The notes beneath the pieces were generated by a model. That model was not told the DNA's origin and made no database searches. It saw only the letters and a program-made list of their open reading frames with translations. The position numbers and the translations under genes were made by a program. From Calycina herbarum (taxonomy: Eukaryota; Ascomycota; Leotiomycetes; Helotiales; Pezizellaceae), in contig LLEY01000295.1 in the NCBI GenBank assembly GCA_001414485.1, positions 1 through 46,454 of the forward strand: a stretch of DNA of 46,454 nt. The letters run 5' to 3'. Position 1 is the first letter of the stretch. The number at the start of each line of letters is the position of its first letter. Positions 34,731 through 45,165 of the stretch are shown one piece after another.

Positions 34731-35735
34731 GGTGGGCGCGAGGAGGGGAGAGGGAGGGTTGGCCTTTCGCGATCGATCTTAGCTTGGATGAGAGGTAGAT
34801 GAATGGAGTTTGTGTTATTGTTGTGGTTGTGGTTGTTGTTGGAGTTGTAGATGAGAAGAGAAGAATATTGTATGGTGGTGGTGTACAAGTATGGTTGGGT
34901 AGCTTAGGTCCAGGTTAGTACGCGGCTACAACTTGGAAGGCTAGGTACCAGCCTAAGTGGTTCATGAGGCGTTAGCTCGCTGGCTAGGCATATAAGGCTC
35001 GACCCACAGTAGGATGCGTCATGACTTATGGTATTTTCTTAGTGAATTACTAATCTTTTCCTATTACCTCTAAAAATATAAAATAATTAGTTGTAGACTA
35101 GACATCGGCACTTGAATAAACGGTTACCTACTTGTACGGAGTACAAGCAAGTAGCTCAAAACCGTTGCTCTCATGACGTGACATAGGGAAGCTTGGTATG
35201 GCGGGGCGGACTTGGCCTTGGGCGGAATAGCTTGGCTTCCCGTCATTCCACTGACCGACGTCTAATCGTCTAATCGTCACATTCACACATTCATAGACTA
35301 TTTCCCCATCGAGTTCTGGAATGCGGAACACACGACTGCAAAGAATGTGTGGCGTGCGAGATTGACAACAATAAAGACAAACCCGGCTTTTGACTCGACT
35401 TCTCTCCATTTTCCTCCATTTTCCCATTCTCTCTTTTGTTCGCAGTTACCGCAACCCAATCCAACCCAACCCAACCTAACTCGTCGTCGCGGTCGATCTC
35501 GTAAAGAACAGTAACGTAACAGCCAGACAAGACACCAGACTCGAAGAAACGGAAACCTCGGAAGATAAATATCGATTCCTCCGCAACCGCATTCTACCTC
35601 TTCTTGAAACTTCGTCGGCTGCCAACGCACCGTCTACTCCGCCTCCAAATTGCGACGTCGATTATATCCTACCTACATATATCCTCCATTCCCTGGCATG
35701 CGTGCCCGCACCCGCACTCTCATTCAAATCGCGAT
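34731..35735. promoter_or_regulatory. Shared divergent promoter of VPS27 and the DOA4-like gene
   Basis: About 1 kb between two divergent start codons. A GTT/GGTTGT-type run (about 34815-34850) lies in the presumed VPS27 5' leader and a CCAAC-type run (35453-35480) in the presumed leader of the other gene. No further gene is seen. Co-regulation is inferred from the arrangement and from the shared pathway. Confidence 0.5.
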
Positions 35736-38700
35736 ATGAGTCCCTCAGCACTAGGGCCGGCCCCGTACACGAGAGCTGCGCCTGTCAATGGCCGAGGTCC
35801 AGTCAGTAAAGAAAATGGGGGGAAGCATCCAGCGACGGACGGGCTCAAGGGAGGGAACCGGGTCTTTGCCCATTTCGATGACTTGGTCAACGTCGTGCCC
35901 GATATCGACAAGAATTCTCCCCTGCGAACAATCCTACAACGCGGCGAGGACTTTGCAAAGCAGGCCGATACAAGCTTGGATTTCTGGCGCCCAGATGTTG
36001 CTTTGAAAGAACACATCAAAGCCACCATTGTTGCGGTGGATATTATACCGCGCCATAAAGATTATCCTGCCCTGCAATCCGATCGGGGCGACTTGCATCG
36101 GATGCATACGGGTTTAGTCAAGCGAATTAAAATTCAGTCTCCCAAGTTGGAAGCCGTAAAGAGCATTATCAAGGAAAACAACGCCATCAACGGCGTCAAG
36201 CCAGTGTTGAACACTCGACAGCAAGAAAATCACACTGCCACCAACATGAGTGGGGCGACAAATGGCCATGCACGAACCCAGTCAGAAGCCATACCACGGT
36301 CAAATGGTATTCCAGGTGTTGGGCGAAAGATGGATTCAGATGCCATGTCTGATGAAAGTGCACCTCGAAAGAAGCCTCCTACCGTCCAGCCAAAACCCCA
36401 AGCACTCCATGGGAAAGCTTTACCCCAAAATGGGACTTCTACACAAACAGATTTACAGGCTCGTTTTGCACGTTTGAGGACACCTGAGCCAAATTCCCCT
36501 GTGCAGGATCCCAGAATACGCACTCAACCGATCTTCATACCTGATACACCGTCTTTCAGTTCGAATGAACTACCATCCGTTGCGAAGACTCTTTCTCATC
36601 CAAATAAAATCACGCTAGACGTCAAAATGGCGGACCTTCCTCGGCCACCTGATGCAATATACAGCCCAGCTCGTGGTGCAGATAACGCAGCTACGGCTAA
36701 TCTACCATCCAGCATTCCAAGAGGCTCTTCATATATAGGAAGTGGAAGAAAAGACTCGGCGCCTCCTATATCCAATGTTGGTCCAACACCTGCTGCGGTC
36801 GAACCAAGGCAGGACTATTTTGTCCTCGCTCATTCTGTCAACACCCATGGAGCGGTCAAGACAAAGAAACATGTCCCCATTCCAGATTCCGTGTACATTA
36901 CCGCCGAGGATCTCTACAGATACCAAAGTATGGGTTCTCAAGCCGTGCAAATTCTCCTAGTGGACCTGAGAAGTCGCGATCGCTTTGACGGTGGTCACAT
37001 TAGATCACAATCTATCATATGTGTAGAGCCAGTTTCATTGCAGTCCGGTATGTCAGGGGATGAGCTGGCGGAACGTATGGTAGTAGGCCCCGACGCCGAA
37101 CTCTCCCTTTTCATGCGCCGAGAAGAATTCGATCTGGTCGTTTTCTATGACCAATCTTCCACAACAATTTCCCCGTTTAGCAATTCAGGGGACGACATCA
37201 AGGATAAAGTCCAGACGTTTTCCAAAGCAGTGTGGGATTTTGCCTATGAAAAGCGTCTCAAACGCCGCCCAATGCTACTTATGGGGGGCTTAGATGCATG
37301 GGTCGATCTCATGGGCGAGAATTCGCTGATGACTATTGCCGCCAGAAGCTCTAAACCTACAAACTCAGCTCAGGCGATAAAGGCCCGGTCTATGAATCGG
37401 ATAGGCGCCATTCGTGGAAGGGATGCGGCTTCGCGTCGGAAGGTTGAGTCGCGGCCTTTGACCAAATACGAAGAGAGCAAGTGGGATGAGACTCTTAAAG
37501 AAGATCAAGTAACAGGAAGGCCCGCAGATGCAGATCCAACTGCACCCGACGAGCAATTCTATGTGAGAACGACCGATGATTTTCTCCGCCGATTCCCCGA
37601 TGTCTCAAAGATCCAAGAATCCATGACTACCATGGCACCATTCCCTGGACGACCGTTCTTGTACGATGACGAGTTGATTAGTACGGTCCCAGCTCCCACT
37701 CGACCACCTCCAGCTTTGCCAAGGCAAAGATCCAGCGGAATTTCGGAAAGAGGTCCATCTACAGTATACGCAGCTGCTCACGCGGTCAACGTTACCAACC
37801 AAGGAATTACCACACCTGTTGTGACTCCTGGTCTTACGGGTCTTTCCAATCCTGGGGTTCTCTGCTATATGAATAGTCTCATTCAAATGATTAGTAGCGT
37901 TCCGCCTATCAGGGAACATATTCGTAAATTCAGTTATCCACCCCCTGTTATGCCACCGAGGAAAGCTGGTGAACAGTCAGACCCTCCCATGCTGATGGTG
38001 AGAAACCTTTCAATGGTCCTCAGTGCCTTGTGGTCCGGCCAATACGACTGGATCACCCCCAAAACATTTGCAGTAAGTCGTCTTTGCATCGCGTCAGTAG
38101 CAACATTAACAGGTTCCAGGCTTATGTCAATGCAGTTCATCTAGGAGGTCTTGATGACCCCCATGGAAGATTAAAAGCATTTGGGGGGTCAGCAACGCAG
38201 CATGATCCACATGAGCTTTTCATGTTTCTAATAGGTATCCTGGGAGATGAACTGAACCCAAACAGAGATGTACTAACTGCATCCCCTACGGCGGAAGAAG
38301 AAGAAGAAGAAGCATTACTCCAGGATGGGGCCTCAGCTGAACAAGCATGGTTGCGACACAAAAGTGCGGACAACTCGATAATATGCAATGAATTAGCGGG
38401 GCAAGCGACTGCGGTCATAGTATGCAACGATTGTGGGAACAGAGTACGAAAACATGACCTACTTTATCAGCTTCTTGCTACTATACCCCCGGGCGGAATG
38501 TATAAGAAACGCGACTTACATGATCAGATAACCACTGCTTACAGCGAAAGTTCAACGGTAAATGTGCCTTATAACTGTGCAAAATGCGGCCATGATGAAT
38601 CGACAAAGACGGATTGGCTGAGCGCCTTTCCAAACTATTTATTTATTCAGATTGTCCGATTTGAACAGAATAGCAAACTCGGCAAGTTCACCAAAGAACG

Positions 38701-39013
38701 AACCCCTCTATTATTTGACGCGGACAAAGATTTCGACCTCTGGGATTGCTTCCTGCCCATGGAAGGTCAGACGAGGAACGATATCCCGCAGCAAAATGGC
38801 AAATGCAAATATAGGCCCATTGCTGTTGTAGTGCACTCGGGCGATGATATAGGGGGAGGGCATTTCTGGACCGTTGCGAGGCACGTGGATCAGAAGTCTA
38901 AGGCGCGCGAATGGCACAAATACAACGATAGCACTGTCACCCAGGCTGACTATCATGAAGCTACGCAGGGAGAAGGGACTTATCTTGTTTTGATGCAGAA
39001 GCAAGAAAACTAG
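35736..39013 (+). CDS. DOA4/USP8-like ubiquitin carboxyl-terminal hydrolase, 2 exons, 1076 aa
   Basis: A cysteine protease that removes ubiquitin from cargo at endosomes before internalisation into multivesicular bodies. Exon 1 is 35736-38072 and exon 2 is 38120-39013, phase 0, with a 47-nt intron. The acceptor chosen (TTCCAG) gives TPKTFA followed by AYVNAVHLGGLDDPHGRL. N-terminal helical region at about 40-130 (FDDLVNVVPDIDK..., USP8-dimerisation-like). Disordered Pro/Ser-rich middle. Rhodanese-like domain from about residue 386 (VYITAEDLYRYQ, ILLVDLRSRDRFDGGHI) without a catalytic cysteine in its loop. USP core from about 700: Cys box NPGVLCYMNSLIQ with nucleophile near C710 and the oxyanion Asn kept; zinc ribbon CNDC/CAKC; His box GGGHFWTVAR (H near 1027) and YNDSTV. 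Start: the first ATG of the frame (GATATGAGT); upstream is only TTG. Confidence 0.94.
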
Positions 39014-40614
39014 GGCAAGGCTTGATTGATCTAGTCCTTTTCTCCTTTCTTTTCTTCTTCGCGTCGAACTTTGCATTTGGTGTTGGGATTTTGATGGCTC
39101 TTCAGGGGGTGCGACCTTTTTTGATTTGTTCGAGGGGGAGTGACAGCATATCATTTTTTTCAGGGCTTGGGAGAAAGGGATCAAGGTGTTTGGGGGGCGG
39201 ACAAATGGATGGCATAGGATCATTTTCATGTCATCTGTCCTTTTTTCTGTATTAGTTTAGCGATGGGTTGGATGGGATGGGATTGCAGTTGGTTATTATC
39301 GACTTTGAAATTTTTTCGTGGATGGATGAGGGGAGGCAGCAAGTGGATGACCTCAGAGGTTTGAATGGACAGATGGGTGGGTTGGTACTTTTGAGAATTG
39401 GAGAGGCAAACAGCTCTTTTTGTACTATTTGAATCTCGCTGAATTTTTGGTGGGGGGTGTATGTTGTTGTAGAGAAGAATTTAAAATCTTTTCCCGTTTG
39501 ATTTTTTGAGGGGGGTGTGTCTTCTGTCCTTGACTTTTGGAGAATTTTGCGTTGCTTTTTCAAATGAGTCGCTTGTATATGGTCCCGAAGGACGAGTGTA
39601 GGAAAATGCTCTATGTCTCCTGAAAGGTTGATTAAGCTCTAAGGTCGGAGAAGGAAGGAGCGACCTTATGCCAACTAAACGTTCAGCCTCAACACAAGAG
39701 GCCAGACGAGCCTATGACCCACTGCCAACCGAGAAGGGAGAATGGAAGGAACGATTGAGTAGATCTAAAGCAAAAACCCACTCCTTACCCCCCGCCCCCC
39801 CAATATTTGTTTCTCGTGGAAAGTTAATCGCAGGGGAGGGCCCAATGCAGCAAAGGCTAGGGAAAAGGAAGCCAGTATTATTTTCTGCAACGACCACTGA
39901 CCAGGATACATTTTGAAAGACCCCCAGGTCCCGAGGGTGGTTAATGATGAACTTGACTACCTGCAGTAAAAGTGCTTGCGTTTACCTGGTTGACTCTTTC
40001 ATTGAGGGTCATGTGGTGGTTTACGAAGTGAGGTGGGACCGCTCGTTGGTTGAGCGAGCTTAAGTCGCTCTTTCCTCACGAGGTGTTGTCGAGTACTCAC
40101 TCTAAGTGTGATTTAGGTTAGAATACTCGGAGGCGACAGTGTTTAAAATGGAAGGAACGACTGGAGACTTGGTCTCCACTTGGTTTGCTTGTCTTGGGTT
40201 GACTAGGCTTCTAGCAGGGGGTGTCTCGAGTTGCCCTCTTGACTACCGGCATCGGGAACTGGAGATGGCTCCTTCGGCCTCAACCTAACGCTTAATGGGG
40301 TTATCTGTTCTTTCTCGGACTCTGCATCGTTACATACTGTTACTTGCTAAGTAATGCTAGGAATTTCTCATAGTGTGATAGGCTTGCAAGCTAGTAATGT
40401 GGAAAAATAGATGCGTGACATTTATTAGCAACGAAGTTCAAAGTTCCGACTTCCTCCAAAAATAAAGAGATGCAACACCTAAACCTCAAAAATCAATTAC
40501 CACATATCAATTAACCATCAATGCATCACCAGCAAAAGAATTGGCACTTCCTCATCAGCTCCTTCATCCCCATCCCCCAAAAAGCACCCTCATCAGACCA
40601 TCAAAGTCAACAGC
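39014..40614. other. Convergent intergenic region, no gene seen
   Basis: It lies between the 3' ends of the DOA4-like gene and the Gln/Tyr-rich gene. A T/G-rich plus strand up to about 39500 is probably 3' untranslated region. The 82-codon plus-strand frame at 39668-39916 has no recognisable content. Confidence 0.5.
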
Positions 40615-41334
40615 CTATCTCCTCTTACTCCCCTTACTCTTCGAACTCGAGCCATTGCTCTTAGAACCCTTAGAGCTCTTAGGCAACCCCTGAGCAACCC
40701 TCTCAAAATCCTGATCCTTGTCTTGATGGAGGTAATACTGTGTACTTGAGTGTTCTCCATGACTTTGACTGTGTTTCCCCACATTGTCTTCGGTGAGAGG
40801 AGGCTGGAAATAAGGGTCGTTTTGGTGTTGGGATTGCCCGGATTGGTTGTTGTTGTATTGATCTTGGGTGTAGGAACTGGAGGAAGGGGAGAGTTAGCTT
40901 TTATTTTTCATTGTATGGGGGGGAGAGTAGGTTGTGGTTGTGAATTTTGGGGTCGAGGCGACAGGGAGATGCAAGCGAGAGAGTGTGGGAGTGGACTTGC
41001 CCTTGACCCTGATCTTGGTAGTATGATTGTCCACTGTTGGAGAGGGAGACGATTAGTTTTTGCTTTGCTTTTGTAATTTAGGGGAGTGGGTTGTGGTTGT
41101 GGTTGTGATTTGAAGCGAGGATAATGGACTTGAAGCAACGGAGGGGATTGGAGACTTACCCTTGACCTTGGTCTTGGTAGTACGATTGGCCACTGTTTGG
41201 AGGGAAATTTTAGTTTTGTGATCTTTTTTTGGATTGGGTGGTGAACTCTGTGAAATTGGGGTCGAGGAAGTTGAAAAGTGGTGGACTTACCCCTGGTTTG
41301 ACTGGCCCACATAGTTATTTCCGCTACCTGACAT
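40615..41334 (-). CDS. Small Gln/Tyr/Gly-rich repeat protein from micro-exons, 4 exons, 123 aa
   Basis: Not found as one open frame; it appears only after splicing. Exons: 41334-41291 (44 nt), 41192-41160 (33 nt), 41033-41001 (33 nt), 40876-40615 (262 nt). Introns of 98, 126 and 124 nt begin GTAAGT, GTAAGT and GCAAGT and all end in CAG. All junctions are phase 2 and rebuild a GGT Gly codon, so either 33-nt exon can be skipped or repeated without frame change. The two middle exons encode the same peptide, GQSYYQDQGQ plus the junction Gly. Start MSGSGNNYVGQSNQG; tail rich in Gln/His/Ser, ending in a Ser/Lys-rich basic run (KSSKGSKSNGSSSKSKGSKRR is split here as KSSKGSKS and SSSKSKGSKRR). Predicted disordered and prion-like in composition; no known domain. 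Function unknown. Introns 2 and 3 share CAACCACAACC tracts, supporting exon-intron duplication. Confidence 0.7.
41001..41192 (-). repeat. Tandemly duplicated exon-intron unit (about 158 bp)
   Basis: Exon 2 with intron 2 (159 nt) and exon 3 with intron 3 (157 nt) of the Gln/Tyr-rich gene are alike. The 33-nt exons encode an identical peptide with only synonymous differences. The following introns share a CAACCACAACC-rich middle and C/T-rich 3' ends. Intron 1 also shares a TCGACCCC...TTCACA block with intron 3, so a third, partial unit may exist. Confidence 0.65.
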
Positions 41335-43140
41335 GTTGTTTTGAAGTTGTGATTGGTGGTAAGAATTTAGGATGGGATTTTGAAAAATTGGGTATCGAAT
41401 GGGAGTGCGAGCTGCGTTGCAGGAGGCTGTGTCACTTGGTGATCGATACTTGAGAGGTGATAGATCGGATGTCTTGGTCTCTGAAGGATTCAACTAGTTT
41501 GGGGCTGTGTGTTATATATTCCAATAGGAGATGTTCATGATTGCTGGTGTTCTGTGTTTCTATTCATGATTTTTGGATGGGGAGTCGTAAGGACTCCTCA
41601 GGACGCAGGACTCAGGAGAGGCATCACAAAAGTTCCATCTCCTGAATCTGGGTACATAAGGTAAGGAATCATCATATTGTTTCTTGTAGTTGTCCTTGAA
41701 GGAGTTGAGTTGGGAAGAATGCTTCGTGCGAATGGTGTGTTTTGAGCTCCGTGACCGAGCTCGTGATGAAAGCCAAGTGGGCAAGGCAAATTTGCGAACC
41801 GGAACGCTTCCTCATGACCAACGGGCCCGGCACTTTGGTCGTCAAATAAGGAGCACAGCGTGAACCCTGCCTAGTTTGTGCATTAGAGGACCGCATCCTG
41901 CAGGAACAGCATGAGAAGGGTATTTGGACGTCGGGCTAAGGAAAGCCAATCAGATTTGAGGTGGTGAGTGAAGCCCGTTGAGATCCTGGGAAGAGGGAAA
42001 ATACAAGCTTGTCAATTGGTATCACCTGGCAACTGAAGCTATGACTTGAGGATTTATATGATTTGAAGGAGAGGAATGGCGGTGAACCTGATTAGCTAAG
42101 GTACAAACTGGGGCATTTACAAGGATGGTTCGTCTCCTGGAATAAGGACCGGGTTAGTCGTTAAGGGTTTGAGGGACCCGTGAAAGAAAGACGACATATC
42201 TGCTTAATGGAGAGTATGGACTGTAGCCTAAATATAAAGGCAATGTGATACGTGGGAGACTTCTCAAGAGTTCTAGTAACTACTAGATAACAATGTAGTT
42301 AGTTGCTATTATACCTATGATTATCTCTATATAAAAAAAAGATGCAGATATTGAGCTCGGATATTAAATTTGTGATCTGGGCATCATAGCGCAAAGGCAT
42401 TTCAGCAATGCAAGTCAGCAAATCTCAACACCATTGCTTTCAGCGCAGTTGTCTCATGTATAGATTTGTGAGAAGTGGAGAAAGCTCAAGTGGCATGACT
42501 TAAATTTATCGTTACTAGTTGTTAGGTACAATTGTAGACAGCTAAGACAGAACCCATTTTACGATTGAAATAGACGTAGAATATACTCTTAAAATATATT
42601 TGGCATGATTATAGCAGTCAATTTTGAGAGACATGAGAATGATTTTTCATAAACGGTGTTCTTGATTGCTCTACCAGAAAGACTTGTGGTACGACCGTTA
42701 AAGTAGTGGTTACACCAATAGCGAACACATGACAGCAATATCCATAGCGTATATCCTAAAGAAATAATTTCAAACCCAGACAACCAGCCCCAGATCCCAA
42801 GGAGCACTATTAGAGATTAGGAAATCAACAATCCCGCGTTGAAATAGAATCATCATGAACAAACAATAAGAGTATAAGGAATAATAAACGATAGACAAAA
42901 ATAAAGACCTCGGTCCTTCAATGCTGAGCCACGAGTCTCAGACGCGTACCCCTGAAGTTCAAACTGCAATTCCATCGCAGTAGATCACACATTGACATGC
43001 CATGTACGAATCCGACCCCGGGAACAACTTTATGCTTCAAGCACATCAAGCCCTGTTCACTACACCCCTTTCGAAAGGGAATAATGATGTTGTTTTCAGT
43101 CTCTTTGCTGATCGCAGGAAGCTTCAAACAACTCGTCGCT
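41335..43140. other. Intergenic, no gene seen
   Basis: It lies upstream of the Gln/Tyr-rich gene and downstream of the zinc-finger gene. Short minus-strand frames (for example 42589-42807, hydrophobic) lack start context or recognisable content. Confidence 0.5.
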
Positions 43141-45165
43141 CTAGTCTCTCTCGTCAAAATTCATGTCAGCTGTGTTGTCGAAGAAAACATTATCGGAATG
43201 GTTGAGGTCCATAACATCCGAGTTGTCAAAACTCGAGTCTGCCGGATCGTCCAAGAAACTGAAGTCCTCAAAAGTAACTTCAGTCATATGGTTCTTTGTT
43301 CTTTTGTGCACCTAGTATGTAATATTAGCCCACATTTTCCCATTGAGAAAAGAGAACTTAGGGGGAAATCTTCCCCCAAACACTTACGAGCAAGTTATCA
43401 GAGCGGGTATATCGTTTTTCGCAACCTGGAAAATTGCACTTGAATTTTTTGGGGGCAGGGAGGTTATTCAGAACCGTTGGACAGGTTTCTTGATGACGTT
43501 TAAGATTCGAATTCTTGTTCGGTTCCTTCCCCTGGAATTCGATGCCGCAGATACACGTGTAAGGATTTTCTGGCTTCAAGGGTTTTGAGAAACTCTCCTT
43601 CACTTCCATGAAAATTGGTATGGGCTTTTGTACACGCGGCGATAATTGGTTGGGTGGTTGAGTGGAGTGGCTATAGGCTTTGTCGTGCTCGTACGAGAAG
43701 TTGATTTGACTGGCAATCCCTGTCTTGAACGCCCCAAGGGGATCGAAAGCAGTCACTGGTGTCATCTCGACGAACCCCCCTTGTTCGTAGGAAGGGAATT
43801 GATATTCCAAGGACGGCCTCGGTTGAAGGATTTCGGCTTGCCAAAGGTCATCAGGGTTGTCAGATGATGTGTGTTCGTTCAATCCTAATTGATAGGAACT
43901 CATCATACCTGTATGATGAGGGATATCGCTGGATGGCGTAGTGGCAAGGGAGGAAGACAAATCTCCAGATGTGGTTGAGCTTGTGGCCATCGTTCTCGAA
44001 GATGAAGAGCTTTCCGTTGATGAAGAACTTTCTGACCTCCCATGAAAGGGTGATCTCGGCGGCGGTGCCACTGGGCTTTTGTGAAGCTTGTTTAAAAATT
44101 GGACATTGCCTGTAGGACAGGGATATCGGGGCGGTTGGCCTCCAATGAAGGTCATTCCGAAGGTAGTCTTTTGGAGGTCTGACAGCTGGCCATCAATCCT
44201 GGTGTCCATTGATGGAGAAGCTGAAGGCTCCGAGGGTGAATACGATAACTGAGTGAGGTAGGGTGGTTCGGATTGCTGGTGATAGTGACCAAGATTTGGT
44301 TCAGGGATTGTACCATGCAGTTCAGATGGCTGCCAGTAAGAATCGAGCTCAACCAAATGTTTGGAGGCAAGCTCAGAGGGACCAGCAACTCTGTGGGTTT
44401 CAAAGATATGGCCGCTCTCACTAAGGCGTTCGGAAGCAAGCTCGGCTGTTAGTTCATCTCCTGAGAACCATTTATATTCAATTTCGGGCTGCATTGGACT
44501 GGGGTAAAGTGCTTGAGGAAACGAAGCCTCTGGGTTCCCTAGGTCAATCGGTGAAATTTTGTCTGAGTTGTGCCTTTTTGAAGTTCGTGGAGATAGTAAG
44601 CGTGTGAGAGGACTACGAGTAATGGCGGAGACTATTCGCTCCTTGCACGTCTCCTGGCAGGTATTCCCATGAAACCTTCTGATCTTTACTTCTTTGTTGC
44701 AATGAGAGCATTCGTAGGATCCGTTCTGGAGCTGGGGACAGTTGTGGAGGTGGTTCATCATTTCCATTTCACTTTGGAATTCTCCTGCCACTGCAGCAAG
44801 GGGTGATAGTCAGCATACTTCTATAAGATCTGCAAGCAATTAATCGAAGTCCGAACTTACCTGGACAGTTGGCCAAAGGACAACGCTTAAGGCTCTCGGG
44901 GCCGAGGGAGTACTTGCGATAGTATGCAAAGAAATTCAAGAACCTTGCAACGGAAGCTTTATGCTGGCCTCTGTTCTTGGTTGCGGAATGACTATCAGGC
45001 CAAATAATTAGGACGTGCTATGAATGCGCGGGGAAATGGAAGTACTTGCTTGACCCTAAAATCTTTCGAAAAATTGGTCGATACTCTTAATGGAATGGAA
45101 GGATTGACAATCTGCTCTCTGCTGTAGCTCTTGACTGGTCTTATGTTGCCCTTCAAAGATGCCAT
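43141..45165 (-). CDS. C2H2 zinc-finger protein, probable transcription factor, 4 exons, 606 aa
   Basis: Exons: 45165-45050, 44991-44861, 44790-43388, 43311-43141; introns of 58, 70 and 76 nt. The first intron uses a GC donor (GCAAGT). Using GC is required to keep the frame into HSATKNRGQHKASVARF. The N-terminal third has paired Cys/His groups (RCPLANCP, HNCPQLQNGSYECSHCNKEV, HGNTCQETC), which look like degenerate fingers. The middle is long, Ser/Pro-rich and disordered. The C-terminal part has CICGIEF...NLKRHQETC and a C2H2 finger FKCNFPGCEKRYTRSDNLL that is completed as VHKRTKNH by the last splice. The last 45 residues are acidic (FLDDPADSSFDNSD, FFDNTADMNFDERD), like an activation domain. 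I do not recognise a named orthologue. Start: ATG in ACAATGGCA. Confidence 0.82.

Noticed and set aside
42589..42807. Hydrophobic 72-codon minus-strand open frame
   Set aside because: Isolated, with no family resemblance and no splice partners; likely chance in AT-rich DNA.
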